From Bacteroidota bacterium (GTDB lineage Bacteria > Bacteroidota > Bacteroidia > Chitinophagales > Chitinophagaceae), in the NCBI GenBank assembly GCA_026391455.1, contig JAPLEH010000067.1, positions 21,456-85,455 on the forward strand: a stretch of 64,000 nt of DNA, in the 5' to 3' direction. Position numbers and translations under genes: made by a program. The notes under the pieces are model-generated. The model did no database searches, was not told where the DNA came from, and was given only the letters and a program-made list of their open reading frames with translations. This document shows positions 57,213-64,000 of this stretch, one piece after another (positions within the stretch are counted from its first letter, which is position 1; each line of letters starts with the position of its first letter).

Positions 57213-58889
57213 TCAGCCTTTCTTTACTTCTTTAGCCCAGGCATCTTTCAATCCTACGGTGCGATTGAAGATGAGCTGATCCGGATTGGATGATTTGTCC
57301 AAAACAAAATATCCCTTGCGGATGAACTGATACCGTTCCTGAAGGGATGCATGCAGCAGATCAGGCTCAGCATAAACAGCCGGCAATACCTGCAGTGAAA
57401 GCGGGTTCAGGTATTCTTTAAAATCACCTTCTTCATCGGTGGGATCCTCCACTTTGAAGAGACGATCATACAATCGTACCTCAGCACGTACGGCATGCTT
57501 CACACTTACCCAGTGCAACGTGCCTTTTACATGTATCCCGCTGGTATCTGCCCCGCTTTTACTTTCGGGAATATAAGTACATTGTAATTCCTTCACTTGT
57601 CCTTCTTCATCTTTTATTACCTGCTCACATTTGATGATATACGCACTCTTCAGGCGTACCATCTGACCCGGTGCCAACCGGAAATATTTTTTCGGAGGGT
57701 TCTCCATAAAATCTTCCCGCTCAATATACAGTTCACCGGAAAAAGGAATTTGCCGGGTTCCACCATTTTCATCTTCGGGGTTATTCTCACTGCTTAGCAT
57801 TTCACCTTCTCCGGTATAGTTAGTGATCACCACTTTCACCGGATCAAATACCACCATACGGCGCAGGGCAATCTTATTAAGATGTTCGCGTACACAAAAC
57901 TCAAGCAGCCCCACATCCACCATGTTTTCGCGCTTGGCCACACCGATACGATCGCAAAAATCACGGATACTCTCGGGTGTATATCCCCGACGGCGCAACC
58001 CACTAATGGTAGGCATACGCGGGTCATCCCACCCTTCTACATATTGCTCATTGACCAGTTGCAGTAATTTTCGCTTGCTGGTTACGGTATAATTAATATT
58101 GCGACGGGCAAATTCATATTGATGGGACGGATAGATATCCAGCTTCTCAATCAGCCAATCGTACAGTTCGCGGTGCGGTACAAATTCAAGAGTACAGATC
58201 GAATGTGTTACTTCTTCTATAGAATCACTCTGGCCATGCGCAAAATCATACATAGGATAGATACACCATTTATCACCGGTGCGGTGATGGTGTGCATGCT
58301 TGATGCGGTACAGTATAGGGTCGCGCATCAGCATATTGATATGAGCCATTTCGATCTTAGCGCGGAGGGTATGACTGCCATCGGGAAATTCACCGGCTTT
58401 CATGCGTGTAAAAAGATCGAGATTCTCCTCGATGGTACGATCGCGGTAGGGACTGTTCACACCAGGTTCTGTGGGCGTTCCTTTCATGGCCGCCATTTGT
58501 TCGCTGGTGCTGTCATCCACATAAGCCAGGCCTTTCTCTATCAGCTTCACCGCATATTCGTAGAGGGTATCAAAATAATCACTCGCATAGCGTTCATGCT
58601 TCCATTCAAAACCCAGCCATTTCACATCTTCTTTGATACTGTCCACGTATTCCGTTTCTTCCGTCACGGGATTGGTATCATCAAAGCGCAGGTTGGTATA
58701 GCCCGGGTATTTGCGGGTAAGACCAAAGTTCAGGCAAATAGAGCTGGCATGCCCCAAATGCAAATAGCCATTCGGCTCCGGCGGAAACCGGGTTACAATC
58801 GACGGGTATTTGCCTGCCGACAAATCCTGTTCAATTATTTCTTCCAGAAAATTAAGGCTTTCTTCTTCCTTTTTTATTTCGTCAGACAT
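57213..58889 (-). CDS. glnS: Glutamine-tRNA ligase
   Basis: The 558-aa class I synthetase has RFPPEPNGYLHLGHASSICLNFGL (HIGH motif as HLGH), FDDTNPVTEE, CIYPMYDFAHGQSDSIEEVTHSICTLEF and VTSKRKLLQLV (KMSKS-type). The C-terminal anticodon-binding beta-barrels include YIKCEQVIKDEEGQVKEL. It charges tRNA-Gln directly with glutamine, so this bacterium need not rely on GatCAB for Gln-tRNA. I chose the ATG at 58889 since the in-frame TTG at 58898 lies inside the -7 box. The start is only 6 nt after that box, so the mRNA may have almost no leader. Confidence 0.96.
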   Translation of the reverse strand: MSDEIKKEEESLNFLEEIIEQDLSAGKYPSIVTRFPPEPNGYLHLGHASSICLNFGLTRKYPGYTNLRFDDTNPVTEETEYVDSIKEDVKWLGFEWKHERYASDYFDTLYEYAVKLIEKGLAYVDDSTSEQMAAMKGTPTEPGVNSPYRDRTIEENLDLFTRMKAGEFPDGSHTLRAKIEMAHINMLMRDPILYRIKHAHHHRTGDKWCIYPMYDFAHGQSDSIEEVTHSICTLEFVPHRELYDWLIEKLDIYPSHQYEFARRNINYTVTSKRKLLQLVNEQYVEGWDDPRMPTISGLRRRGYTPESIRDFCDRIGVAKRENMVDVGLLEFCVREHLNKIALRRMVVFDPVKVVITNYTGEGEMLSSENNPEDENGGTRQIPFSGELYIEREDFMENPPKKYFRLAPGQMVRLKSAYIIKCEQVIKDEEGQVKELQCTYIPESKSGADTSGIHVKGTLHWVSVKHAVRAEVRLYDRLFKVEDPTDEEGDFKEYLNPLSLQVLPAVYAEPDLLHASLQERYQFIRKGYFVLDKSSNPDQLIFNRTVGLKDAWAKEVKKG

Positions 58890-58895
58890 AAGGTG

Positions 58896-58903
58896 CAAAG
58901 GTA
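58896..58903 (-). promoter_or_regulatory. -7 box of glnS, 6 nt before the start codon
   Basis: The minus strand reads TACCTTTG, a perfect TAnnTTTG match, with six bases (CACCTT) and then ATG. It defines the start and points to a leaderless or near-leaderless transcript. Confidence 0.6.
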
Positions 58904-59082
58904 AGGAAATGAGGGGTTTAGTGAAAGGTCAAAACTGACGATGACAGCAGGTTTGACAGGTTGTGAAATGCGGGCGAACCATAGCTACCCGGTATCAACT
59001 GTTAACTGCAAATTGAAAACTACTAACTGCCAACCGCTAACTGAAAACTAAATCTTAAATTACTTCGTAAAGGAATAATACC

Positions 59083-60249
59083 ATGTCCACTTCCGGAAAC
59101 GAACTGTTTTACGCCCGCCTGCCCATCAATGCGATCCCGCTCAGCGAATTGCTGATGGAATCTCATTTATTTTATTCTGTGCCCGAGAATTGGCATATCA
59201 TCATTACGGATGTAAAAAACAGTACTCAGGCTGCGCTGGATGGCCGGCATCAAACAGTGAATCTGGTAGCCACCGGCAGTATTGTAGCTGCTTTGAACGT
59301 AGCCTATAAGGACAATATACTCATCCCTTTTTTTTTCGGCGGAGATGGAGCCACTTTTATCATTCCTCCCAACCTGCTCAGTTCCACTCTGGCAGCCTTG
59401 CATCAGCACCGCGAAAATAGCCTCACCAATTTCCAACTCGATCTCCGGGTGGGCCATGTACCCGTACAGGAAATATACAAAGATGAACGTACCCTTAAGA
59501 TCAGCAAACTGAAAACATCTGATTTGTTCAATATTCCAGTGATTCTGGGCGATGGACTGAATCATGCCGAACGAATTATCAAAGGAAAAGAGATCGGTTA
59601 TCCGGAGGCTTCCGGCAATGACCAGGAACTGGATATGAGTGGCATGCACTGCCGCTGGGATAAAATCAAACCTCCGTCTAATGGCAATGAAGTCATCAGC
59701 CTGCTCGTATCTGCCCGCAATATGGACATGCAATCGCAGGCATTCCGGAAAGTAATGGAAGCCATCGACCGCATTTACGGTTCGCAGGAGGTGCGCAAAC
59801 CCATCAGTATCAACCGGCTCAGGATGGTATCTTCTTTCAAGCGTATCAATGCTGAAATGAGGGTCCGGATGGGCGGCTTCAAACTCTTTTATCTTACCCG
59901 CACCTGGCTCACTACCCTTATTGGCAAATTGTATTTCCGCACCAAAAAAGGAAAAGAATACCTGTACAAACTGGTAGATATGTCGGACACCCTTGTCATC
60001 GATGGCAGAATCAACACCGTTATCACCGGCTCTGCCGCCCAACGGGAAGAACTGACCACTTTGCTGGAAAACCTGGAACGTGACGGAGAAATCTTTTTCG
60101 GCTTACATATCAGTACTGCATCGGTTATGTCCTGTTATGTACGAAACCTGGAAGAACAGCATGTGCATTTTATCGACGGCGCCGATGGTGGCTATACAAA
60201 AGCAGCAGGAGTGTTAAAAAAGAAGATCGCCGGTCTTATACCGGTGTGA
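59083..60249 (+). CDS. DUF3095 family protein with class III cyclase-like motifs, 388 aa
   Basis: The protein is cytoplasmic with no signal peptide. ENWHIIITDVKNSTQAALDGRH (Asp43) and ILIPFFFGGDGATFIIPP (Asp88) match the DUF3095 family. These two segments look like the metal-binding strands of class III adenylate/guanylate cyclases (F-x-D-I-x-x-F-T and GD-x), with a 45-residue Asp-Asp spacing. The middle part (QSQAFRKVMEAIDRIYG) and C-terminal part (DTLVIDGRINTVITGSAAQREEL ... HVHFIDGADGGYTKAAGVLKKKI) belong to the family, whose function is unknown. A word repeat of AACTG/TAACTG type lies upstream at about 58995-59050. The TonB-C-domain gene begins 34 bp downstream. Confidence 0.8.
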   Translation: MSTSGNELFYARLPINAIPLSELLMESHLFYSVPENWHIIITDVKNSTQAALDGRHQTVNLVATGSIVAALNVAYKDNILIPFFFGGDGATFIIPPNLLSSTLAALHQHRENSLTNFQLDLRVGHVPVQEIYKDERTLKISKLKTSDLFNIPVILGDGLNHAERIIKGKEIGYPEASGNDQELDMSGMHCRWDKIKPPSNGNEVISLLVSARNMDMQSQAFRKVMEAIDRIYGSQEVRKPISINRLRMVSSFKRINAEMRVRMGGFKLFYLTRTWLTTLIGKLYFRTKKGKEYLYKLVDMSDTLVIDGRINTVITGSAAQREELTTLLENLERDGEIFFGLHISTASVMSCYVRNLEEQHVHFIDGADGGYTKAAGVLKKKIAGLIPV

Positions 60250-60282
60250 AATCAATAATATTGCAGCAAAATTACCCGCATC

Positions 60283-60777
60283 GTGAAACATTTTTTTACC
60301 TGCATGCTTGCACTGATCGTTTTATCGATAGCACATAGCCCCCTGCATGCACAAAATTCCACTTCAGAATTACCACCGGTGGATGCCCCACATACAATCA
60401 AAGAGCCCAGTAAGCAGGACAGTATATATGACCGCGTTGAACTGGAAGCTTCCTATCCCGGTGGTGAATCCGCCTGGCGGTTATTTCTGGAAAGAAATCT
60501 GAATGGGAGTATTGCCACGGATAATAAAGCCCCCGCAGGCACCTATACCGTTGTCGTGCAGTTTATCATTGATAAAGAAGGGAACGTGTCTGAAATAAAA
60601 GCACTGACCAAACATGGATATGGCATGGAAGATGAAGTTATCAGGCTGTTGAAAAAATCGCCGAAGTGGGTACCCGCACAAATGAACGGCAGGCAGGTAA
60701 AAGTATATCGTAAACAACCTGTTACTTTTTTAGTATATGAAGAAGAACCCCGGAAAAAACGCAGGAACCGAAACTGA
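60283..60777 (+). CDS. Exported TonB C-terminal-domain protein, 164 aa
   Basis: Translation starts at GTG. A signal peptide ends PLHAQ near residue 24, followed by a short Pro-rich stretch and a TonB_C domain (about 55-155). That domain contains YPGGESAWRLFLERNL, GTYTVVVQFIIDKEGNVSEIKAL, MEDEVIRLLKKSPKWVPAQMNGRQVKV and PVTFLV. Proteins of this type carry TonB-like energy-transducer domains but have no N-terminal anchor to the ExbBD complex, so their role is unclear. The signal peptide looks cleavable. It lies 34 bp after the DUF3095 gene and 24 bp before the next exported protein, so the three may be one unit. Confidence 0.82.
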   Translation: MKHFFTCMLALIVLSIAHSPLHAQNSTSELPPVDAPHTIKEPSKQDSIYDRVELEASYPGGESAWRLFLERNLNGSIATDNKAPAGTYTVVVQFIIDKEGNVSEIKALTKHGYGMEDEVIRLLKKSPKWVPAQMNGRQVKVYRKQPVTFLVYEEEPRKKRRNRN

Positions 60778-60801
60778 TTTCTAACTATCTGTTTTCCACC
60801 C

Positions 60802-61626
60802 ATGAAAAAAATCTGCCTGTTTATCACTTCGCTGCTCCTCCTGAGCATATTCAGTTTTGCACAAACCGATAGCCTTCCCACAGAAAATTGGGACACCTAC
60901 CTGGCCACTTTTCAAAAAAAACCGGGAAGCATTTTATTGAACATGTCGTTGAAATCATCCGCCCCGCAGCAAGCCTATCCCTTTTTGCTGGTCACTGGGG
61001 TGAAATTCACCGACTGTTCCCGCGAAGGGTTCCCTTCCAGCCGGGAGTATAAGAAACTCTTTCTTATTTCTGATTCGGTGAAGGCCGTGGTGGAGCGTAC
61101 AACCGGTGCAGTGCTTTGCGGCACTTTCACGTATCAATGCCAACGTCTCGATTATTTTTATGTGCAGGATACGGCCAGGTTGCGGCTGCCACTCTCCGGC
61201 GTGTACAAAAATCAATTACCCGATTACGAATATTATATCAATATCAAGGCCGATAAAGGATGGAACACCTACCTCGACTTTTTATTCCCCTCAGATACCA
61301 TCCGGGATTTTATGGATAACCAAAAAATACTGATGGCCCTCGAGCGAGCCGGCGATAAATTGCTACGCTCACGGCCCATTGAGCATTTCGCTTATTTTAA
61401 ATCGGAGGCCGACCGCACCTGCTTTTCCAGTTTTGTGTTGAAGAAAGGTTTCCGCATCACTAAAAAAGACAATTCAGGCGGGGCCGGCGCTCCTTTACTA
61501 TTGCAGTTTTCCCGTATCGATAAACCACAGGTGAATATCATCTCGCGCATCACCATCGAACTCCGACGGCAGGCCGCGAAATGCAACGGCGAATACGATG
61601 CCTGGGAAACGGCGGTGATCCGGTGA
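60802..61626 (+). CDS. Exported protein of unknown function, 274 aa
   Basis: A signal peptide ends SIFSFAQ near residue 21. The mature part has NWDTYLATFQKKPGSILLNMSLKSSAP, VTGVKFTDCSREGFPSSREYKKLF, GTFTYQCQRLDYFYVQDT and YYINIKADKGWNTYLDFLFP. The start (WDTYLA.F.....S...) recalls DUF695-like proteins, but I cannot assign a domain with confidence. It ends 4 bp before the convergent gene at 61631, with no terminator between them. Confidence 0.68.
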   Translation: MKKICLFITSLLLLSIFSFAQTDSLPTENWDTYLATFQKKPGSILLNMSLKSSAPQQAYPFLLVTGVKFTDCSREGFPSSREYKKLFLISDSVKAVVERTTGAVLCGTFTYQCQRLDYFYVQDTARLRLPLSGVYKNQLPDYEYYINIKADKGWNTYLDFLFPSDTIRDFMDNQKILMALERAGDKLLRSRPIEHFAYFKSEADRTCFSSFVLKKGFRITKKDNSGGAGAPLLLQFSRIDKPQVNIISRITIELRRQAAKCNGEYDAWETAVIR

Positions 61627-61630
61627 GTAC

Positions 61631-62449
61631 TTATTTGAAAGCACTCCAGGTTCTGCTCTCCATGCTGAACAGCCAATACATTCCATTCGCATAGGCAAAA
61701 TTGAATGATTGATTAACCGGTGCTTCTTCCGGCAGTTTCAGTTTTTGCGTCATAAACCCGTCTGCAATATTGTAAAGTTCGATCTGCATGTCAAGAATAT
61801 TCAGCACACCCAGTTCAGCACCTTTGATACCGGTATATACCACTGTTGTGTAGTTATAAGCCTCAGGAGTGGCCGGATCATCGCTGCTTACACCATCCGA
61901 TTTTACACGTCCCCACTGGAGCGTGAGGGCGCCTTCCAACTCTTCCCCCTTCATATTATAAAAAAACACCTGGCCATCTTTTAAAAACATTACCTCTTGC
62001 TTGGCAATGCTGTAGGAACCGACTGACTGATCACCAGGCTGGTTCATCCCTTCCACAAAAATGGTACTGGAGATTGGAATGCCTTTAGGGTTGAGTGTAT
62101 AGCTAAACCATCCATATTCCCCATAGGAATTGCCCTGTATCTGCTTCTTTATCGGGTTGTACCACATACCCCTGATATCTTCATTTGTGTTCAGGCTGTC
62201 ATCCGATAACCGATTGCCTTTCTCATCATATACCCCCAACGGATAGCCAATATTGCCTGCCATGGCGGCATAATATTTTTTCTGCAGCGGATGCCATACC
62301 ACTGCGGCACCCCGGGTACCGGGCATATCGTCATCGGCCGTGCGGGGCATTACAAACGAAATGGATTTTCTAAGGGTCTTGTTCACCACCTGGGCCTGTA
62401 CAGACATGGCAGCAAGCATAACAAACGGAAGAATCAGCAGCTTTTTCAT
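61631..62449 (-). CDS. Exported protein of unknown function, 272 aa
   Basis: A signal peptide ends MSVQAQ near residue 20. The mature protein has short repeated strand motifs (VVWHPLQKKYYAAMAGNIGYPLGVYDEKGNRL, IRGMWYNPIKKQIQGNSYGEYGWFSYTL, VGSYSIAKQEVMFLKDGQVFFYNM) that look like blades of a beta-propeller of the WD/SMP30 type. No catalytic motif is visible. Its stop is 4 bp from the convergent gene's stop, so 3' ends of the two mRNAs must overlap. Confidence 0.68.
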   Translation of the reverse strand: MKKLLILPFVMLAAMSVQAQVVNKTLRKSISFVMPRTADDDMPGTRGAAVVWHPLQKKYYAAMAGNIGYPLGVYDEKGNRLSDDSLNTNEDIRGMWYNPIKKQIQGNSYGEYGWFSYTLNPKGIPISSTIFVEGMNQPGDQSVGSYSIAKQEVMFLKDGQVFFYNMKGEELEGALTLQWGRVKSDGVSSDDPATPEAYNYTTVVYTGIKGAELGVLNILDMQIELYNIADGFMTQKLKLPEEAPVNQSFNFAYANGMYWLFSMESRTWSAFK

Positions 62450-62651
62450 ATAAGAGTGTGTTTATGTTTAAAATTTCCCTCATTTGAGATAGTTCGGAGA
62501 GGAGCAATTTTGCATAAAGGAACAACATAAAACCCATGAACCTATCCGTGCAAGAGGGTATTTTTATTTAAACCGAAACCGGATGCACAAAAGACGAGTA
62601 CTGCCTGTGCTATACAAGTAAACAATTCAATATATTTACAAAAAAAAGAGT

Positions 62652-62810
62652 ATGTCCCTCCTGAATCAGAACAGTAAAAAAGGAAAGAAAAAAGACAATA
62701 AGAAAGCTCCCGCACCAGCCGGACAGGGTTCCAAATTTATACAGAAGCCCAAAACCTCCGGCGGATTTGTGAGCAAACAGGCCAATACTGGTTCACAACG
62801 CGGCAGCTAA
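62652..62810 (+). CDS. Lys-rich small basic protein, 52 aa
   Basis: The frame from ATG at 62652 to TAA at 62810 reads MSLLNQNSKKGKKKDNKKAP, then APAGQGSKFIQKPKTSGGFV and SKQANTGSQRGS. It has 12 Lys, one Arg and one Asp, so it is strongly basic and likely unstructured, in the style of small nucleic-acid-binding or histone-H1-like proteins. It is short and easily missed, but its codon structure is even. The SET-domain gene starts 12 bp after its stop, which points to cotranscription. Function is unknown; a role as substrate or partner of the SET protein is inference. Confidence 0.65.
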   Translation: MSLLNQNSKKGKKKDNKKAPAPAGQGSKFIQKPKTSGGFVSKQANTGSQRGS

Positions 62811-62822
62811 CCCCCGTCGGCC

Positions 62823-63239
62823 ATGACACAGCAGGAATTATTACAAGAACTGCGGGAAGAAATATGGGTCATGCTGAAACCCTCTCCCGTACATGGTATT
62901 GGTGTATTTGCGATCCGCGATATCCCCAAAGGGTGCCAGACGATCTTTTCCCGTCACCAAAATGACTGGGTACAACTCCCGATTCGCGATGTGGATCAAT
63001 TACCTGATCACTCCCGCAACCTGGTAGAGACCTACTGCCTCTACGATGAAGAGCATTACTATGTTCCCTCCTACGGATTCAAGATCATGGATATGGTCAA
63101 TTATCTCAACCACTCCTCCACCCCCAACGTACGGTCGGTGAATGACGGAGAAATATTCGAGGCTATCGAAGATATACCGGCTGGCACGGAGCTTCTGGTG
63201 AATTACGGACATATAGTGGAAACGAGTGAGTATGAGTAG
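62823..63239 (+). CDS. SET-domain protein (putative protein-lysine methyltransferase), 138 aa
   Basis: The SET core is complete: SPVHGIGVFAIRDIPKG (24-30 is HGIGVFA, SAM-binding start), YLNHSSTPNV (NHSSTPN at 96-102, pseudoknot motif), and GTELLVNYG with catalytic-position Tyr128. At 138 residues it is a minimal SET without pre- or post-SET Cys clusters, like other bacterial single-domain SET proteins. These may methylate lysines on histone-like, ribosomal or other proteins. The adjoining Lys-rich 52-residue protein is a candidate substrate by position. No terminator is evident before the repeat array. Confidence 0.88.
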   Translation: MTQQELLQELREEIWVMLKPSPVHGIGVFAIRDIPKGCQTIFSRHQNDWVQLPIRDVDQLPDHSRNLVETYCLYDEEHYYVPSYGFKIMDMVNYLNHSSTPNVRSVNDGEIFEAIEDIPAGTELLVNYGHIVETSEYE

Positions 63240-63269
63240 CAGAGCTTTAGCTATTAGCTATGAGCTGCG

Positions 63270-64000
63270 AGCCGCAAGCTTTGTGCCGCCACAATACATC
63301 ACAGCCATGGAACCTTCAGTGCTGCTTCCATTTCAATCAAAAACGAAATTTTCAAGCCGCAATGAATTCTTTGTCCCCTTTGTGGGATCAAAAAATACAG
63401 CACACAGATGATACAGATAGTTGCCTGTACTACGCGGACAAGATAGCCACAGATGATGACTGCTGCGCAGCCATTGCCCCGTCAAATTCTAGTGAATTTT
63501 CAAATACGAATTCCCTGGCACTTATACTCTTAATCAAAAACGAAATTCTCAAGTCATAATTAATTCTTTGTGCCCTTTGTGGGACGAAAAAAATACAGCA
63601 CACGGATGAAACAGATTGATACTGGTACGCGGCTAAAAGGATTGACACAGATGATTACTGCTGCACAGCAATGGCCTTCAAGATTTCAGTGTAACTACCA
63701 ATTTCAATCAAAAACGAAAATCAAAAAACACAATTATTCCTTTGTGCCCTTTGTGGGAAGAAAAAAAATACAGCACACGGATGAAACAGATTGAATCTAT
63801 TCGTCGCCAACAGGATTGATACAGATGATTACTCCTGCGCAGCAATGGCCTTCAAGATTTCAGTGTAACTACCAATTTCAATCAAAAACGAATATCAAAA
63901 AACACAATTATTCCTTTGTGCCCTTTGTGGGACGAAAAAAATACAGCACACGGATGAAACAGATTGAATCTATTCGTCGCCAACAGGATTGACACAGATG
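63270..64000. repeat. Tandem repeat array of about 175 bp period, running off the right edge
   Basis: The anchor CAGCACACGGATGAAACAGA (first copy diverged) recurs at 63398, 63596, 63771 and 63944, spacings 198, 175 and 173 bp. Each unit also holds CTTTGTGCCCTTTGTGGG and, in the later copies, CTTCAAGATTTCAGTGTAAC and TCAATCAAAAACGA. The last two units are nearly identical and the first is the most diverged. Short open frames here follow the repeat and are not genes. Confidence 0.88.

Noticed and set aside
58119..58904. Open frame of 261 codons on the plus strand opposite glnS
   Set aside because: It is a shadow of glnS, which has all synthetase motifs.
59167..60042. Open frame of 291 codons on the minus strand opposite the DUF3095 gene
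   Set aside because: It is antisense to a conserved family protein; the product has no recognisable motif.
63270..64000. CRISPR array
   Set aside because: The repeats are too long (about 175 bp), adjoining units are similar throughout, and there are no unique spacers or cas genes.

Overview
The window is chromosomal DNA of a Bacteroidota bacterium, most likely of the Chitinophagaceae/Chitinophagales. The evidence is five proteins with C-terminal type IX secretion (T9SS) sorting domains, many -7 boxes of the Bacteroidota form TAnnTTTG, a fused SecDF, a DUF1573 lipoprotein, and the nusB-DUF1573-yajC-coaE gene order. Genus assignment is inference. I see no rRNA, tRNA, CRISPR array, transposase, integrase or phage structural module.

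Layout. 1-3.5 kb: left-edge fragment of a secreted protein and a 997-residue T9SS surface protein. 3.8-6.7 kb: small membrane protein, two-domain VOC protein, ilvE and a GNAT acetyltransferase. 7-12.2 kb: a divergent MocR-type regulator with a candidate operator, a TlpA-like thioredoxin and an APC permease. 12.6-15.4 kb: a YbiT-like ABC-F ATPase with a degenerate second cassette, and a double-OmpA protein. 15.5-28.2 kb: three tandem paralogous zinc metalloproteases (about 1,320-1,340 residues) with Ig-like repeats and T9SS tails. 28.3-33.7 kb: groES-groEL and a BNR-repeat T9SS protein that also has a lipobox. 33.9-37 kb: nusB, DUF1573, yajC, coaE and a small lipoprotein, all on the plus strand. 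37-45.3 kb: aspartate-type aminotransferase, class A-type serine hydrolase, an unknown protein, a SecD-like protein lacking the channel part, secDF, and an IscA-type Fe-S carrier. 45.4-48.1 kb: a tight operon ending in a methylmalonyl-CoA mutase-type large subunit. 48.3-53 kb: a YhcG-type PD-(D/E)xK nuclease gene carrying two palindromes in frame, and a giant three-repeat secreted protein. 53-64 kb: a nest of palindromic repeats, secreted proteins, a serine hydrolase, glnS, a DUF3095 protein with cyclase-like motifs, a TonB-C-domain protein, a Lys-rich 52-residue protein next to a SET-domain protein, and a tandem repeat of about 175 bp running off the right edge.

How they fit together. Most of the window is housekeeping (protein folding, Sec export, CoA and amino-acid metabolism, translation) interleaved with a large secreted and surface set. 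SecDF and YajC would carry T9SS cargo across the inner membrane; the T9SS machinery itself is not in the window. The observations I rate highest are the Lys-rich protein/SET pair, the in-frame palindromes in the nuclease gene, the SecD-like paralog beside secDF, and the 30-bp-spaced direct repeats at the MocR promoter.
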